Position numbers and translations under genes: made by a program. Below, piece after piece: positions 16,577 to 24,548 of a DNA stretch of 38,909 bases. Source of the stretch: Gemmatimonadota bacterium (GTDB lineage: Bacteria; Gemmatimonadota; Gemmatimonadetes; Longimicrobiales; Gaopeijiaceae); NCBI GenBank assembly GCA_009841165.1, contig VXMI01000062.1, forward strand, positions 9,629 through 48,537. The letters are read 5' to 3'. The notes beneath the pieces are model-generated. The model searched no databases. It was not told the origin of the DNA and was given only the letters and a program-made list of their open reading frames with translations. How positions within the stretch are numbered: the stretch's first letter is position 1; each line of letters begins with the position of its first letter.

Positions 16577-18046
16577 CTACTCCCGCCAGGGATACGGCGG
16601 CCGCCGCTGGTGCCAGTCCGTCTCCCGCTGATACGCCATGCCGAAATCCAGCACGCCCTGGTCGTCCATCGGTGACCCGACGATCTGCAGCGACAGCGGC
16701 AGTCCGTCCTCGTCGAAGCCGCACGGAATCGCCAGCCCGGGGTGTCCGACCAGGTTCGCGATATAGTTGAGGCGCGGGGTGCCCGTGCTGACATCGCCCG
16801 GGGGCTCCCACTCGTTGCGTGCCGGAATCGGCCAGCCGTCACGCACCTCGCGCATCGCCGCGCCGTTGGGCCACGTCGGCGCGATCACCGCGTCGTAGCG
16901 CGACAAGATCTCGTCGGCCTCGCGCACCAGCTGGTTGCGAATCCGCTGCGCCGTGAGGTAATCGGCGGCGGGCATCATCCGGCCGGCCATCCATCCCGCG
17001 CGCCGATCCTCGTTGAACGAGAACATCTCGGCGGCGCTCCCGTCGTCGAAGAGCGACCTGAAGTTGGTGCCGCTTTCGACGGTGACGATGGTCGTAAAGA
17101 GCGCGCCGGTGGGTCGAAGCGGCAGTGCGACATCCTCGACCTCGACGCCCATCCGGGCGAACACATCCAGCGCCTCCTGGAAGACCCGTCTGGTGGTTTC
17201 CGAGCCCGACAGCTCGAATTCGGCCCGGTGGACGCCCAGGCGGCGGCCGCGCATCGGACCCGGCTCCGGGCGGAAGACGAACGGGCGGTCGACGGTGCAG
17301 TTGTCGCGCGCATCGTGTCCCGCGATCTCCTGCAGGATGTACCCGCAGTCTTCGGCCGAGCGCCCGACGGGCCCGATCTTGTCGAGGCTCCACGACAGCG
17401 CCATGCAGCCGAAGCGGCTCACGCGCCCGAATGTGGGGCGCAGGCCGGAGGCACCGACGGCAGAAGCCGGAAAGACAATGGAGCCGCCGGTCTCGGTGCC
17501 GATGCCGAAGCCGATCAGCCCGGCGACCGCGGCGGAGACCGTGCCGCTCGAAGACCCGAAGCTGGTGCGGTCGAGCTTCCAGGGATTGAGGGCGGAGCTT
17601 GTGTTGCCCCCCGCGAACTCGCCCAGCGACATCTTGGCCATCATGACCGCGCCCGCCTCTTCGAGCAGGTCGATGACGGCGGCGTTCCGGTCCGGGACGC
17701 GGTCCCGAAAGATCCCCGACCCCCATGTGGTCCGGATGCCGCGCGTGTCCAGCAGATCCTTCACCCCGTAGGGGATGCCGTGCAGGATGCTGCGCCGACG
17801 GCCGACCGAGAGTTCGCGGTCGGCTCGCTCGGCCGACTCCAGCGCGTGGTCGCGCGCGATCGTAACCATGGTGGCGAGCTTGCCGTCGTGGTCCGTACGC
17901 GGCTCGCTCGGCAATTCGAACGGGGGTACGTCGAGCGCCTGCGCGCGGTCCAGGTAGGCCTGCGTAAGTTCAACCGAGGTGACAGCCCCGCTCGCAAGCC
18001 GTTCAGCCAGCTCACGCACCGTGAGGAAGAAGGTGTCTTCCTGCAT
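16577..18046 (-). CDS. Amidase signature family hydrolase
   Basis: A 489-residue amidase-signature enzyme that hydrolyses amide bonds. The catalytic triad is visible: Lys96 in GVKDLLD, the cis-Ser region GSSSGT (164-169) and nucleophile Ser189 in GTETGGSI. The rest of the fold is complete (PTFGRVSRFG, IAPTWPNGA, LGLAIPCGF-like end). The substrate is unknown. In relatives known to me, the core is often preceded by a Tat signal and a roughly 100-residue N-terminal segment. Here those parts are in a separate frame-matched ORF at 18050-18331, parted only by TGA and one GCG codon. Starting from ATG 18046 the protein has no signal and would be cytoplasmic; with read-through or association with the upstream product it would be exported. 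It is convergent with copy B of the LRR-protease genes. Confidence 0.9.
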   Translation of the reverse strand: MQEDTFFLTVRELAERLASGAVTSVELTQAYLDRAQALDVPPFELPSEPRTDHDGKLATMVTIARDHALESAERADRELSVGRRRSILHGIPYGVKDLLDTRGIRTTWGSGIFRDRVPDRNAAVIDLLEEAGAVMMAKMSLGEFAGGNTSSALNPWKLDRTSFGSSSGTVSAAVAGLIGFGIGTETGGSIVFPASAVGASGLRPTFGRVSRFGCMALSWSLDKIGPVGRSAEDCGYILQEIAGHDARDNCTVDRPFVFRPEPGPMRGRRLGVHRAEFELSGSETTRRVFQEALDVFARMGVEVEDVALPLRPTGALFTTIVTVESGTNFRSLFDDGSAAEMFSFNEDRRAGWMAGRMMPAADYLTAQRIRNQLVREADEILSRYDAVIAPTWPNGAAMREVRDGWPIPARNEWEPPGDVSTGTPRLNYIANLVGHPGLAIPCGFDEDGLPLSLQIVGSPMDDQGVLDFGMAYQRETDWHQRRPPYPWRE

Positions 18047-18049
18047 CGC

Positions 18050-18331
18050 TCAGCCCCTTCGGAAAATGGTGAGGGGCGGCTCGTCGGGGTCGAGGGGGAA
18101 CTCCCGCAGCTGCCGTTGCACATCGATCATGTTCGCGATCGCTGCGCGCAGACGGTCCAGTTCTTCGGCGTCCTCGTAGATGCCGCGCGGGCCCTGATGG
18201 TCCAGGAGCGTTTGTACGGTCGCCGCCGAGACCTCTCCCGTGTCCGCCACCTCGGTGCACGCCTGCTGCCACAGGAGGGCCACCGCGCTCGCCCCCGTTG
18301 CGGCGGCGAACCGTCTGCGGTCCATGGTCAT
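18050..18331 (-). CDS. Small Tat-leader protein, apparently the detached N-terminal part of the amidase
   Basis: A 93-residue ORF starting MTMDRRRF and continuing with a short hydrophobic stretch up to LLWQQACTE, which resembles a twin-arginine leader (RRRF, then AAATGASAVALL), with a cysteine at the cleavage area. The rest (LDRLRAAIANMIDVQRQLREFPLDPDEPPL) resembles the alpha-helical linker ending in a PLP..PPA-type motif that precedes the catalytic core in long, exported amidases. An AGGA Shine-Dalgarno lies 6 bases before ATG 18331. The stop TGA (18052-18050) is in the same frame as amidase ATG 18046, with one GCG codon between. It may be a gene split by one nonsense mutation, a read-through site, a sequencing error, or a real two-subunit arrangement. 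Confidence 0.7.
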   Translation of the reverse strand: MTMDRRRFAAATGASAVALLWQQACTEVADTGEVSAATVQTLLDHQGPRGIYEDAEELDRLRAAIANMIDVQRQLREFPLDPDEPPLTIFRRG

Positions 18332-18401
18332 GTGTCATCCTTCGTTAGGTTGATCCCTGCGCCGCAAGCTACGTACCGCGCGTTGACATCGCCAAGCGTG
18401 T

Positions 18402-18421
18402 CCGACCGAGCGACCGGTCGG
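18402..18421. promoter_or_regulatory. Inverted repeat in the divergent amidase / CoA-ligase intergenic region
   Basis: CCGACCG and CGGTCGG are perfect 7-bp arms separated by AGCGAC, and CGACCGGTCG inside is itself a 10-bp palindrome. It lies between two divergent gene starts (18331 minus, 18445 plus), a typical place for an operator; the look is like TetR-family sites, but this is inference. A TTGACA at 18383-18388 has no matching -10 element on the plus strand. Confidence 0.4.
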
Positions 18422-18444
18422 CCTCACATTCCGACCTGTATCCC

Positions 18445-19794
18445 ATGAGAGTGCAATCGGCCGCAGCCACTTCCGATCGAACGGGCGACACCTCCGTCGC
18501 CGACAGGCCGGATCCGGAAGAACGACTCGATCCGTCAGCACTGCAACGCCTCCAGCTCTCCCGCCTCCGGGCCATGCTGGAACCCGTCCTGAGCGACAAT
18601 GTGTTCTACCGCAACAAGCTGACCCACGCCGGGGTCCACACGCCCACCGACATATCCAGCCTGGACGCCCTCCGGGGCCTGCCGTTCACGACGAGACACG
18701 AACTCCAGGCAGACCAGCGGCAAGCCCCGCCGTACGGCACCCTGCCGACGTACCCGCTGGAGCGATATGTCCAGGAGCACCATACCTCGGGCACTTCGGG
18801 ACAGGGGCTGAGGTGGCTCGATACCCGGAAGAGCTGGGAATGGCTCGCCAGGTGTTGGGTCAGGATCTTCCGCGCGGCGGGCGTCACCCGGGCCGACCGC
18901 GTGTTCTTCCCCTTCTCGTTCGGTCCCTTCCTCGGCGTATGGAGTGGTGTGGAGGGTGCCCGGCGCCTCGGGTGCCTTGTCCTTCCGGGAGGCGGCAAGG
19001 ACTCGTTGGGGCGCGTGCAGGCCATCATGTCGGACCGCCCCACGGTCATGGTATGCACGCCTACCCATGCACTGCGGCTGGCCGAGGTCGCCGCGGAGGC
19101 CGGAATCGACCTCGCGGCTTCCGCCTTGCGCGTGACCATCCACGCGGGTGAACCGGGGGCAAGCCTGCCGGCCACCCAAGCCCGGCTCACCGAGGCGTTC
19201 GGCGCCGAAGCCTTCGACCACGCCGGCGCCACCGAAGTGGGCGCGTGGGGATTCGAGTGCCACGCCCGGGACGGCGTCCACTTCAACGAGGCCGAGTTCA
19301 TCTTCGAGATCGTCGATCCCGTGACCGGAGCCCCGGCGCGAGAGGGAGAACTCGTGGTCACCAACCTCGGCCGGACCGGAATGCCCGCCATACGGTACCG
19401 GACGGGTGACTTCGGGCGGCTGCATGAGCGACCGTGCGCGTGCGGCAGCATCTACCGGCGTCTCAAGGGGGGTGTCCGGGGCCGGTTGGACCAGAGCCTG
19501 AGCGTCCGGGGTGTCGAGTTCTATCCCAGCGAGATCGAGAATGTGATCCGGGGATTCCGGGAAGCGGGGGAGTTTGCGGTGGATGTGCGGAGGCAGGAGA
19601 ACCGCGACGAGATCGAGGTGCGCGTCGAGATGGGGGCCAGCGATGCCGACGGGGTAGCAGCGCGCCTGACCAGGGCGCTGCGGGGCGCGCTTGGGCTCCG
19701 GTTTGACGTGCGGGCCGTGCCGCCAGGGGCGCTGCCGCGGTTCCCGGTCAAGGCGCGGCGCGTCACCGACCACCGTGAGTCGAGCGCTCGCTGA
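18445..19794 (+). CDS. Phenylacetate-CoA ligase (PaaK)-like AMP-forming enzyme
   Basis: A 449-residue adenylate-forming enzyme of the PaaK-like, ANL type. The phosphate-binding loop reads HTSGTSGQG (113-121). The adenine-site motif is DHAGATEVG (from 258), close to the YG.TE of the family. ELVVTNLGRTGMPAIRYRTGD follows, and the C-terminal lid has GRLDQSLSVRGVEFYPSEIE. It would activate an aryl or other carboxylic acid as an acyl-adenylate and transfer it to CoA. It stands alone between divergent and convergent neighbours, with no ring-oxygenase genes nearby, so phenylacetate as the real substrate is not supported. The 113-base upstream region shows no Shine-Dalgarno before ATG 18445. The 3' end faces the TRAP permease gene across 23 bases. 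Confidence 0.88.
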   Translation: MRVQSAAATSDRTGDTSVADRPDPEERLDPSALQRLQLSRLRAMLEPVLSDNVFYRNKLTHAGVHTPTDISSLDALRGLPFTTRHELQADQRQAPPYGTLPTYPLERYVQEHHTSGTSGQGLRWLDTRKSWEWLARCWVRIFRAAGVTRADRVFFPFSFGPFLGVWSGVEGARRLGCLVLPGGGKDSLGRVQAIMSDRPTVMVCTPTHALRLAEVAAEAGIDLAASALRVTIHAGEPGASLPATQARLTEAFGAEAFDHAGATEVGAWGFECHARDGVHFNEAEFIFEIVDPVTGAPAREGELVVTNLGRTGMPAIRYRTGDFGRLHERPCACGSIYRRLKGGVRGRLDQSLSVRGVEFYPSEIENVIRGFREAGEFAVDVRRQENRDEIEVRVEMGASDADGVAARLTRALRGALGLRFDVRAVPPGALPRFPVKARRVTDHRESSAR

Positions 19795-19817
19795 CGCGGC
19801 AACGGAGAGGTCCCCGG

Positions 19818-21131
19818 TCACGGCTGGATCCCGTACATCGCCTCAGGAAGGAAAGTGGCAATCCGCGGCACCAGGGCGATCAGCACCAGCAACGCCAGCA
19901 TCGCGAACCAGAACGGGACGATGCCGCGGTAGATCGCGCCCATCGGAACATCCTGGGCTACGCTCTTCACGACAAACGTGTTCAGACCGACCGGCGGCGA
20001 GATCAGCCCCATCTCCAGGGTGACGACGATCATCACACCGAACCAGATCATGTCGACGCCGAGCGAGGCGAGGATCGGCTGAACCAGCGGGATGGTCAGG
20101 ACGAGCATCGCGAAGCCGTCCAGGAATGTCCCCAACACGATGAACATCACCAGAAGCACAGCAGCCACCTGTGCCCCCGACCATCCCTGTTCGGCCACCC
20201 AGCGGGCTGCTGCGAACGGTATCTCGGTGAAGCCGAGGAAGACCTTGAACACATACGCACCGATCAGGATCAGGAACACGGTTCCGCTCGCCCTCAACGT
20301 GGAATGTACGGCTTCGCCCAAGCCATCCCGAGTGAGGGAGCGACGCGCCAGCGCCAGCAGGAGCGTCAGGAATGCACCCACGCCCGCCGCTTCCATGGCG
20401 GAGAAGACGCCCGCGTAGATCCCGCCCAGGGTCACCACCACCAGCCCAAGGATCCAGTAGGCTCCCGCAGGCGCCCGCTGCCGCTCCGGGCCCGGATTCG
20501 CAGGCCCTCCCGGCGGCACCTTGTGCGGTTGGAGCTTCACAACCAGGAAAACGGTCAGAACGAAGAACAGCGTGAGCAGGATCCCCGGAAAGAGCCCCGC
20601 CATGAAGAGGCGGCCGATGCTCTGCTCCGTAAGTATGCCGTAGAGCACCAGCCCGGCCGATGGCGGAATCAGGATGCCCAGGGTTCCACCGGCAGCCACG
20701 CTTCCGGCCGCGAGTGACCTGTCGTAGTTGAAGCGTCGCATCTCCGGGAGCGCGACACGTCCCATCGTCAGCGCAGCGGCCAGCGACGATCCGGACAGGG
20801 CCGAAAAACCGGCGCTGGCGACGATCGAGGCCGCGGCGAGCCCGCCCCTGAAGCGGCCCAGCCAGAGGTTGGCCGCCAGGTACAATTCCCGGCTCATCCC
20901 CGAGACGACGGCGAGATTCCCCATCAGCATGAAGAGAGGGATGATGGTCAGCGCGTACCGCGACGACACCGCGAACGTCTCTCCGGCGATGACCGGCAGC
21001 ACGGCCTGGGGACGTAGGAGGGCGATGCCGGCCGCGCCGGCGATCAGCATCGACAGCCCGACCGGCACCCGGATCAGGAGAAGAACGAAGAGCGCGGCGA
21101 GCCCGAGCAGAGCAACGGCTGTCCCGTCCAT
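19818..21131 (-). CDS. TRAP transporter large permease (DctM-like)
   Basis: A 437-residue membrane protein made almost entirely of hydrophobic helices, the usual length for the large TRAP subunit. Family patterns are visible: VPVGLSMLIAG near the start, PLFMLMGNLAVVSGMSREL, a GFSALSGSS loop, TLGILIPPSAGLVLYG and, near the end, GLISPPVGLNTFVVKSVA. It forms the sodium-driven import path for the substrate handed over by DctP. The ATG overlaps the stop of the small permease gene (ATGA), and it is the last gene of the four-gene minus-strand operon. The substrate is set mainly by DctP and cannot be read here; organic acids are typical. Confidence 0.93.
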   Translation of the reverse strand: MDGTAVALLGLAALFVLLLIRVPVGLSMLIAGAAGIALLRPQAVLPVIAGETFAVSSRYALTIIPLFMLMGNLAVVSGMSRELYLAANLWLGRFRGGLAAASIVASAGFSALSGSSLAAALTMGRVALPEMRRFNYDRSLAAGSVAAGGTLGILIPPSAGLVLYGILTEQSIGRLFMAGLFPGILLTLFFVLTVFLVVKLQPHKVPPGGPANPGPERQRAPAGAYWILGLVVVTLGGIYAGVFSAMEAAGVGAFLTLLLALARRSLTRDGLGEAVHSTLRASGTVFLILIGAYVFKVFLGFTEIPFAAARWVAEQGWSGAQVAAVLLVMFIVLGTFLDGFAMLVLTIPLVQPILASLGVDMIWFGVMIVVTLEMGLISPPVGLNTFVVKSVAQDVPMGAIYRGIVPFWFAMLALLVLIALVPRIATFLPEAMYGIQP

Positions 21132-21676
21132 CAGACGCCCTGCCCCCGCGAGTCATCCGCGTCGGATACGGCTGCCCGATCGAACAATCGGGACGCCAGT
21201 AGCAGAGAGTACGTGGCCATCGACGTCCCCAGCGCGTAGTAGAACGGGGTGTGCACGATGGAAAGGCTCCCGGTGACCTCGCCGCACTCGAGACCACAAC
21301 TGCCCTTGGCAAAGAGTGCCAGGGCCGCGACCGCTGTCGCCCCTGTACCAAGAAGCCGCGCGAGGAAGTCGGCCACCCGGCCGACGCGGCCGCCGTCGAA
21401 TCGCCCGACCAGGTCGACCGATACGTGTCCGCCCTCCTGTGCCGAATAGACCACCGCGGCCGCCACGAGCACAGTCAGGCTCATGGTTACGAGATCCTCG
21501 GCGCCCAGCAGCGAAACCCCGACCAGGTGACGCGCCACGACCTCGGCCACGGTGATGCCCAGAAGCGCGAGCAGCGCGGTCCCCCCGGTGATCGAAAACG
21601 CGGAGGTCAGACCCCGTTTCAGCGCGTGACTGCCCCCGCCGCGGCCCCGATCCGGGTCTCGGTGCAAGCCCCTCAC
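21131..21676 (-). CDS. TRAP transporter small permease (DctQ-like)
   Basis: A 181-residue protein with four predicted membrane helices (about residues 25-50, 60-80, 105-125 and 140-165). It has the DctQ pattern of an EVVARHLVG-like segment after helix 1, EDLVTMSLTVLVAAAVVYS and QEGGHVSVDLV after helix 2. It pairs with DctM in the inner membrane. The N-terminus is unusually charged (HRDPDRGRGGGSHALKRG) before the first helix. ATG 21676 overlaps the DctP stop and its stop overlaps the DctM start, which shows strong translational coupling. Confidence 0.9.
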   Translation of the reverse strand: MRGLHRDPDRGRGGGSHALKRGLTSAFSITGGTALLALLGITVAEVVARHLVGVSLLGAEDLVTMSLTVLVAAAVVYSAQEGGHVSVDLVGRFDGGRVGRVADFLARLLGTGATAVAALALFAKGSCGLECGEVTGSLSIVHTPFYYALGTSMATYSLLLASRLFDRAAVSDADDSRGQGV

Positions 21677-22689
21677 CTCCCGCGGTACCGTTCGATGACC
21701 TCGGCCACGGTAAGGTCGCCCAGCCTTCGGAAGAGCTGCGCCTGCAGGGTGCCGGCGACCGCGTCCTCGAAACGCGCCTTCTCCCGGTCCGGCAGGTCGA
21801 TGAGTTCAACGCCCGCCTCACGGGCCACTCTGAGCCCGCGGGCGCCGGTGGCCTCGTACCCCCGGGCCCCCGACATCGACAGCCAGGCGTCCGAAGCCTG
21901 GTCCACCCAGCTCCTCTCCGCGGACGAAAGCGACGCATAGGTGTCCTGGTTCATCAACAGGACAAATGGAGCGGCGGAGAGTGGCAGCCAGGTCGTCACG
22001 TAGGCGGCCGCTTCCTGCAATTGGTATGGAAGGATCCCCCCGGCAGTCATCACAACCCCATCGATGACGCCGTTGTGAAGATTCTGCTGCACCTCCGAGA
22101 TCGGCTGCATCACGGGGCTCGCGCCCAGCGCCTCGACAAAGGGCATCTCGAGCCGGGACGACACTCGCAGCTTGAGCCCCTGCAAGTCCTCCACCTTGCG
22201 AACGGGCCGGTCGCGGGTGACAAGCACGGGAGGGGTCGCGGACCAGATCGCCAGCACCTTTGCCCCGTATTCGTCCTCCAGCATCGGACGGGCCCGCTGC
22301 AGGGCCTCGGTGCATTCGATCGCGCTGTCGCAAACGCCCGGATAGACGCTGAGCGCGGTCATCGGAAACACCGCGGAAGTGTATCCGGGGAGCGTGGCGA
22401 CCACGTCCGCCACGCCGTCCAGCAGCAGCGAGTAGTATCCGCGCGGCGAGGAGCCCAGAGCCCCTCCCATGTACTCCGTGACCGTCAGCCTGCCTTGGGA
22501 CAGATCCGCCAATCGCTCCGCAAACGGGACGACAACATCCGTTCTCACGCTGCTCAGGGGCGACATGAAGTGCGCCAGGACCAGGGACCTGCCGTCCGGA
22601 TCGTGATCGGACGCAGGTGAACAGCCCGAAACCACAAGGAGCAGCAAAGGCGTCAGCCGAACGCCTCGAAGCGGTCGCGAGTTCAACAC
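21673..22689 (-). CDS. TRAP transporter substrate-binding lipoprotein (DctP-like)
   Basis: A 338-residue periplasmic binding protein with a lipoprotein signal (Cys23 in VSGC), so it is membrane-tethered rather than free. The DctP fold is recognised from LAHFMSPLSSVRTDVVVPFAERLADLS, GSSPRGYYSLLLDGVADVV, the helix DRPVRKVEDLQGLKLRV and VQQNLHNGVIDGVV. The arginine in the LRVSS segment is the position that binds the substrate carboxylate in the family. It delivers its ligand to DctQM. One base separates its start from the stop of the NCS2 permease gene, so both transporters are made together. The ligand is unknown. Confidence 0.92.
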   Translation of the reverse strand: MLNSRPLRGVRLTPLLLLVVSGCSPASDHDPDGRSLVLAHFMSPLSSVRTDVVVPFAERLADLSQGRLTVTEYMGGALGSSPRGYYSLLLDGVADVVATLPGYTSAVFPMTALSVYPGVCDSAIECTEALQRARPMLEDEYGAKVLAIWSATPPVLVTRDRPVRKVEDLQGLKLRVSSRLEMPFVEALGASPVMQPISEVQQNLHNGVIDGVVMTAGGILPYQLQEAAAYVTTWLPLSAAPFVLLMNQDTYASLSSAERSWVDQASDAWLSMSGARGYEATGARGLRVAREAGVELIDLPDREKARFEDAVAGTLQAQLFRRLGDLTVAEVIERYRGR

Positions 22690-22690
22690 G

Positions 22691-24454
22691 TCAGCGCTTC
22701 CCGCCGGCCCGTTGCTCGGCTGCGACCTTGAGGGTGACGATATCCACGTTGCGAAACTGCTGGTGCCGCACGGACGATGCCAGATGTCGAAGCAGCCTGA
22801 GCGAGATCTCCTGCTCCTCCGGTCCGCTTTCGGCCTCTTCGCCGAGCCAGGCCAGTCGATCCTGCAGGTTCAGCTCCTCCTGTCCCGGGGCGGCCGCCTT
22901 GAATCGCAGGACGGCGTGTCCTTCCTCCCTTGACGCGGTGATCAGCAGCGCACGCTCCTTCAACCCGGGTTCGTCGACCTCCATGCTTCCGGCATCCCGC
23001 GACTGGAGGAGCATCAGCAACGTCTCCTCACAGGCGGCCTCCATGCGCTCCGCAGACGTCTCCATCCCGTGACGGCGGGCGAAGCGCACGATGAAGTGTC
23101 TGATCCCCGGCAGTTCGGCCACGTCGAGGCTGCCGCTGAACCGTGCCACGCGCGGCATCGTCACGGCCGCGAGCAGGATCGCCATCAGTCCGCCCGCGGT
23201 CATCCCGTTGCTCAGAAGGCCACCGGCCATTCCGGCCAGTTGGTCCGCGAAGACCAGGTCGAACTCGACGGCGATGCCCGTCCACACCGAGATGCCCGCG
23301 ATGAGACCGCTTCTCGGATTGGTTCGGGTTCCGGCAACCACCTCGCGCATGCCGACCACGAACAACATGCACATGACGACAGCGATCGACGCCGCGGCGA
23401 CTGCGTCCGGTACCGCGAGAATCACCGAGACCAGCTTGGGCAGACATGCCAGCGCGATCAACGCGATCCCGGCCGCAACGCCTACCCTCCGGGCTGCCAC
23501 GCCGGTCGTCTCGATCGCAGCGATCGGCGTCGGATGCAGGGTGTTGGGAATCGCACCCGTCAGGCCCGCCAGGGCGTTCCCGACCCCCTCGGCTGCCAGG
23601 GCGCCCTGGACCGAGCGAAAATCCACGGCGCGTCGGCCGCGCCATGATACGCGCTGCGTGGCGACGGCCACGCCGACCGACTTGGTGGCCCCAACGAGGG
23701 CTATGAACAGAAACGCCGGAAGGAGCGCCCAGAAGGACGGGCCGAAACCCAGGTCGAGGCCTGGCGGGCCACCTTGCGGCACGCCGACCCAGGCCGCATT
23801 CGCCACGAGCCCGGTTTCGTAGATCCCGAAGAACGCGCCTGTGACGGCTCCGGCCCCGATTCCCGCCACGGGCGCCCATCGGCGAAGCCCGCCCGTTCCC
23901 TTCAGGTAGATCCCCACGGCCGTGGCCAGCGTTGCGAGGGCGCACAGGGGACCAGCCACGGCCGGGGCCCCGCTCGGCACCTCGTCGAGCATGCGCAGGA
24001 GAATGGGCATGACGGTAACCGGCAGCAGCATGATCACCGTCCCCGTCACCACGGGTGTGAGTATCCGGTGCAACAGGGCAAGACGCTCGGAGAACACCGC
24101 CTGCGCCAACCCCGACACCAGCACCAGCGTTGCGAGCATGGCCGGCCCCCCCTGAAGGAGAGCGGCGACGCAAACGGCGATGAAGGGCGAGGAGGCCCCG
24201 TGAAGCATCAGGTACCCGGCTCCGAAACGCCTCAGCCTGACCGCCTGAACGATGGTGATGACGCCACAGGCCACCATGCCGGCGAAGACTGCCCACACCA
24301 GGAACCTCTCCGCGTCCGCCGCCCGGAAGACGATGGTGGGCAGCAGCACCGCCGAATTCAGCGTAAGGGCCGCGAGTTGAAGGCCGAGACCGAGGGCAAG
24401 GGGTCGCTCGATCGGGTCGGACGCTTCGTAGCGGAGGTTGTCGTCGGGTCTCAT
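22691..24454 (-). CDS. NCS2 (xanthine/uracil-type) permease with extra C-terminal RsbW-like domain
   Basis: A 587-residue protein. Residues 1 to about 445 are a polytopic transporter of the nucleobase:cation symporter-2 family, with the GNALAGLTGAIPNT-type segment and a run of about 14 hydrophobic helices. Ordinary members stop near 450 residues. Here about 135 soluble residues follow: GIRHFIVRFARRHG, EAACEETLLMLLQ, ALLITASREEGHAVLRFKA and LRLLRHLASSVRHQQFRNVDIVTLKV. This resembles the RsbW/anti-sigma type histidine-kinase-like ATPase fold, but the asparagine of the N-box is replaced (EETLLML) and no DxGxG motif is seen, so ATP binding is doubtful. It would import nucleobases or related ring compounds, with the tail perhaps regulatory. 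It is first in the operon with the TRAP genes and divergent from the 2-hydroxyacid dehydrogenase. Confidence 0.85.
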   Translation of the reverse strand: MRPDDNLRYEASDPIERPLALGLGLQLAALTLNSAVLLPTIVFRAADAERFLVWAVFAGMVACGVITIVQAVRLRRFGAGYLMLHGASSPFIAVCVAALLQGGPAMLATLVLVSGLAQAVFSERLALLHRILTPVVTGTVIMLLPVTVMPILLRMLDEVPSGAPAVAGPLCALATLATAVGIYLKGTGGLRRWAPVAGIGAGAVTGAFFGIYETGLVANAAWVGVPQGGPPGLDLGFGPSFWALLPAFLFIALVGATKSVGVAVATQRVSWRGRRAVDFRSVQGALAAEGVGNALAGLTGAIPNTLHPTPIAAIETTGVAARRVGVAAGIALIALACLPKLVSVILAVPDAVAAASIAVVMCMLFVVGMREVVAGTRTNPRSGLIAGISVWTGIAVEFDLVFADQLAGMAGGLLSNGMTAGGLMAILLAAVTMPRVARFSGSLDVAELPGIRHFIVRFARRHGMETSAERMEAACEETLLMLLQSRDAGSMEVDEPGLKERALLITASREEGHAVLRFKAAAPGQEELNLQDRLAWLGEEAESGPEEQEISLRLLRHLASSVRHQQFRNVDIVTLKVAAEQRAGGKR

Positions 24455-24548
24455 GCACCTGCGGTCCGTGCTGACTCGCGCTTGTTCTCGCCGGCTCTAC
24501 TACCTTCCTTCTCAACCTGACCGCTACCATAGCGAACGAGGCACCACC

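Noticed and set aside
16561-16585. Terminator between copy B and the amidase
   Set aside because: Only 6 bases separate the convergent stop codons and no hairpin with U-run is seen.
24438-24548. Upstream ATG 24438 as the start of the 2-hydroxyacid dehydrogenase
   Set aside because: The added residues do not fit the fold, it overlaps the divergent permease start, and TTG 24549 has a GAGG at the right distance.
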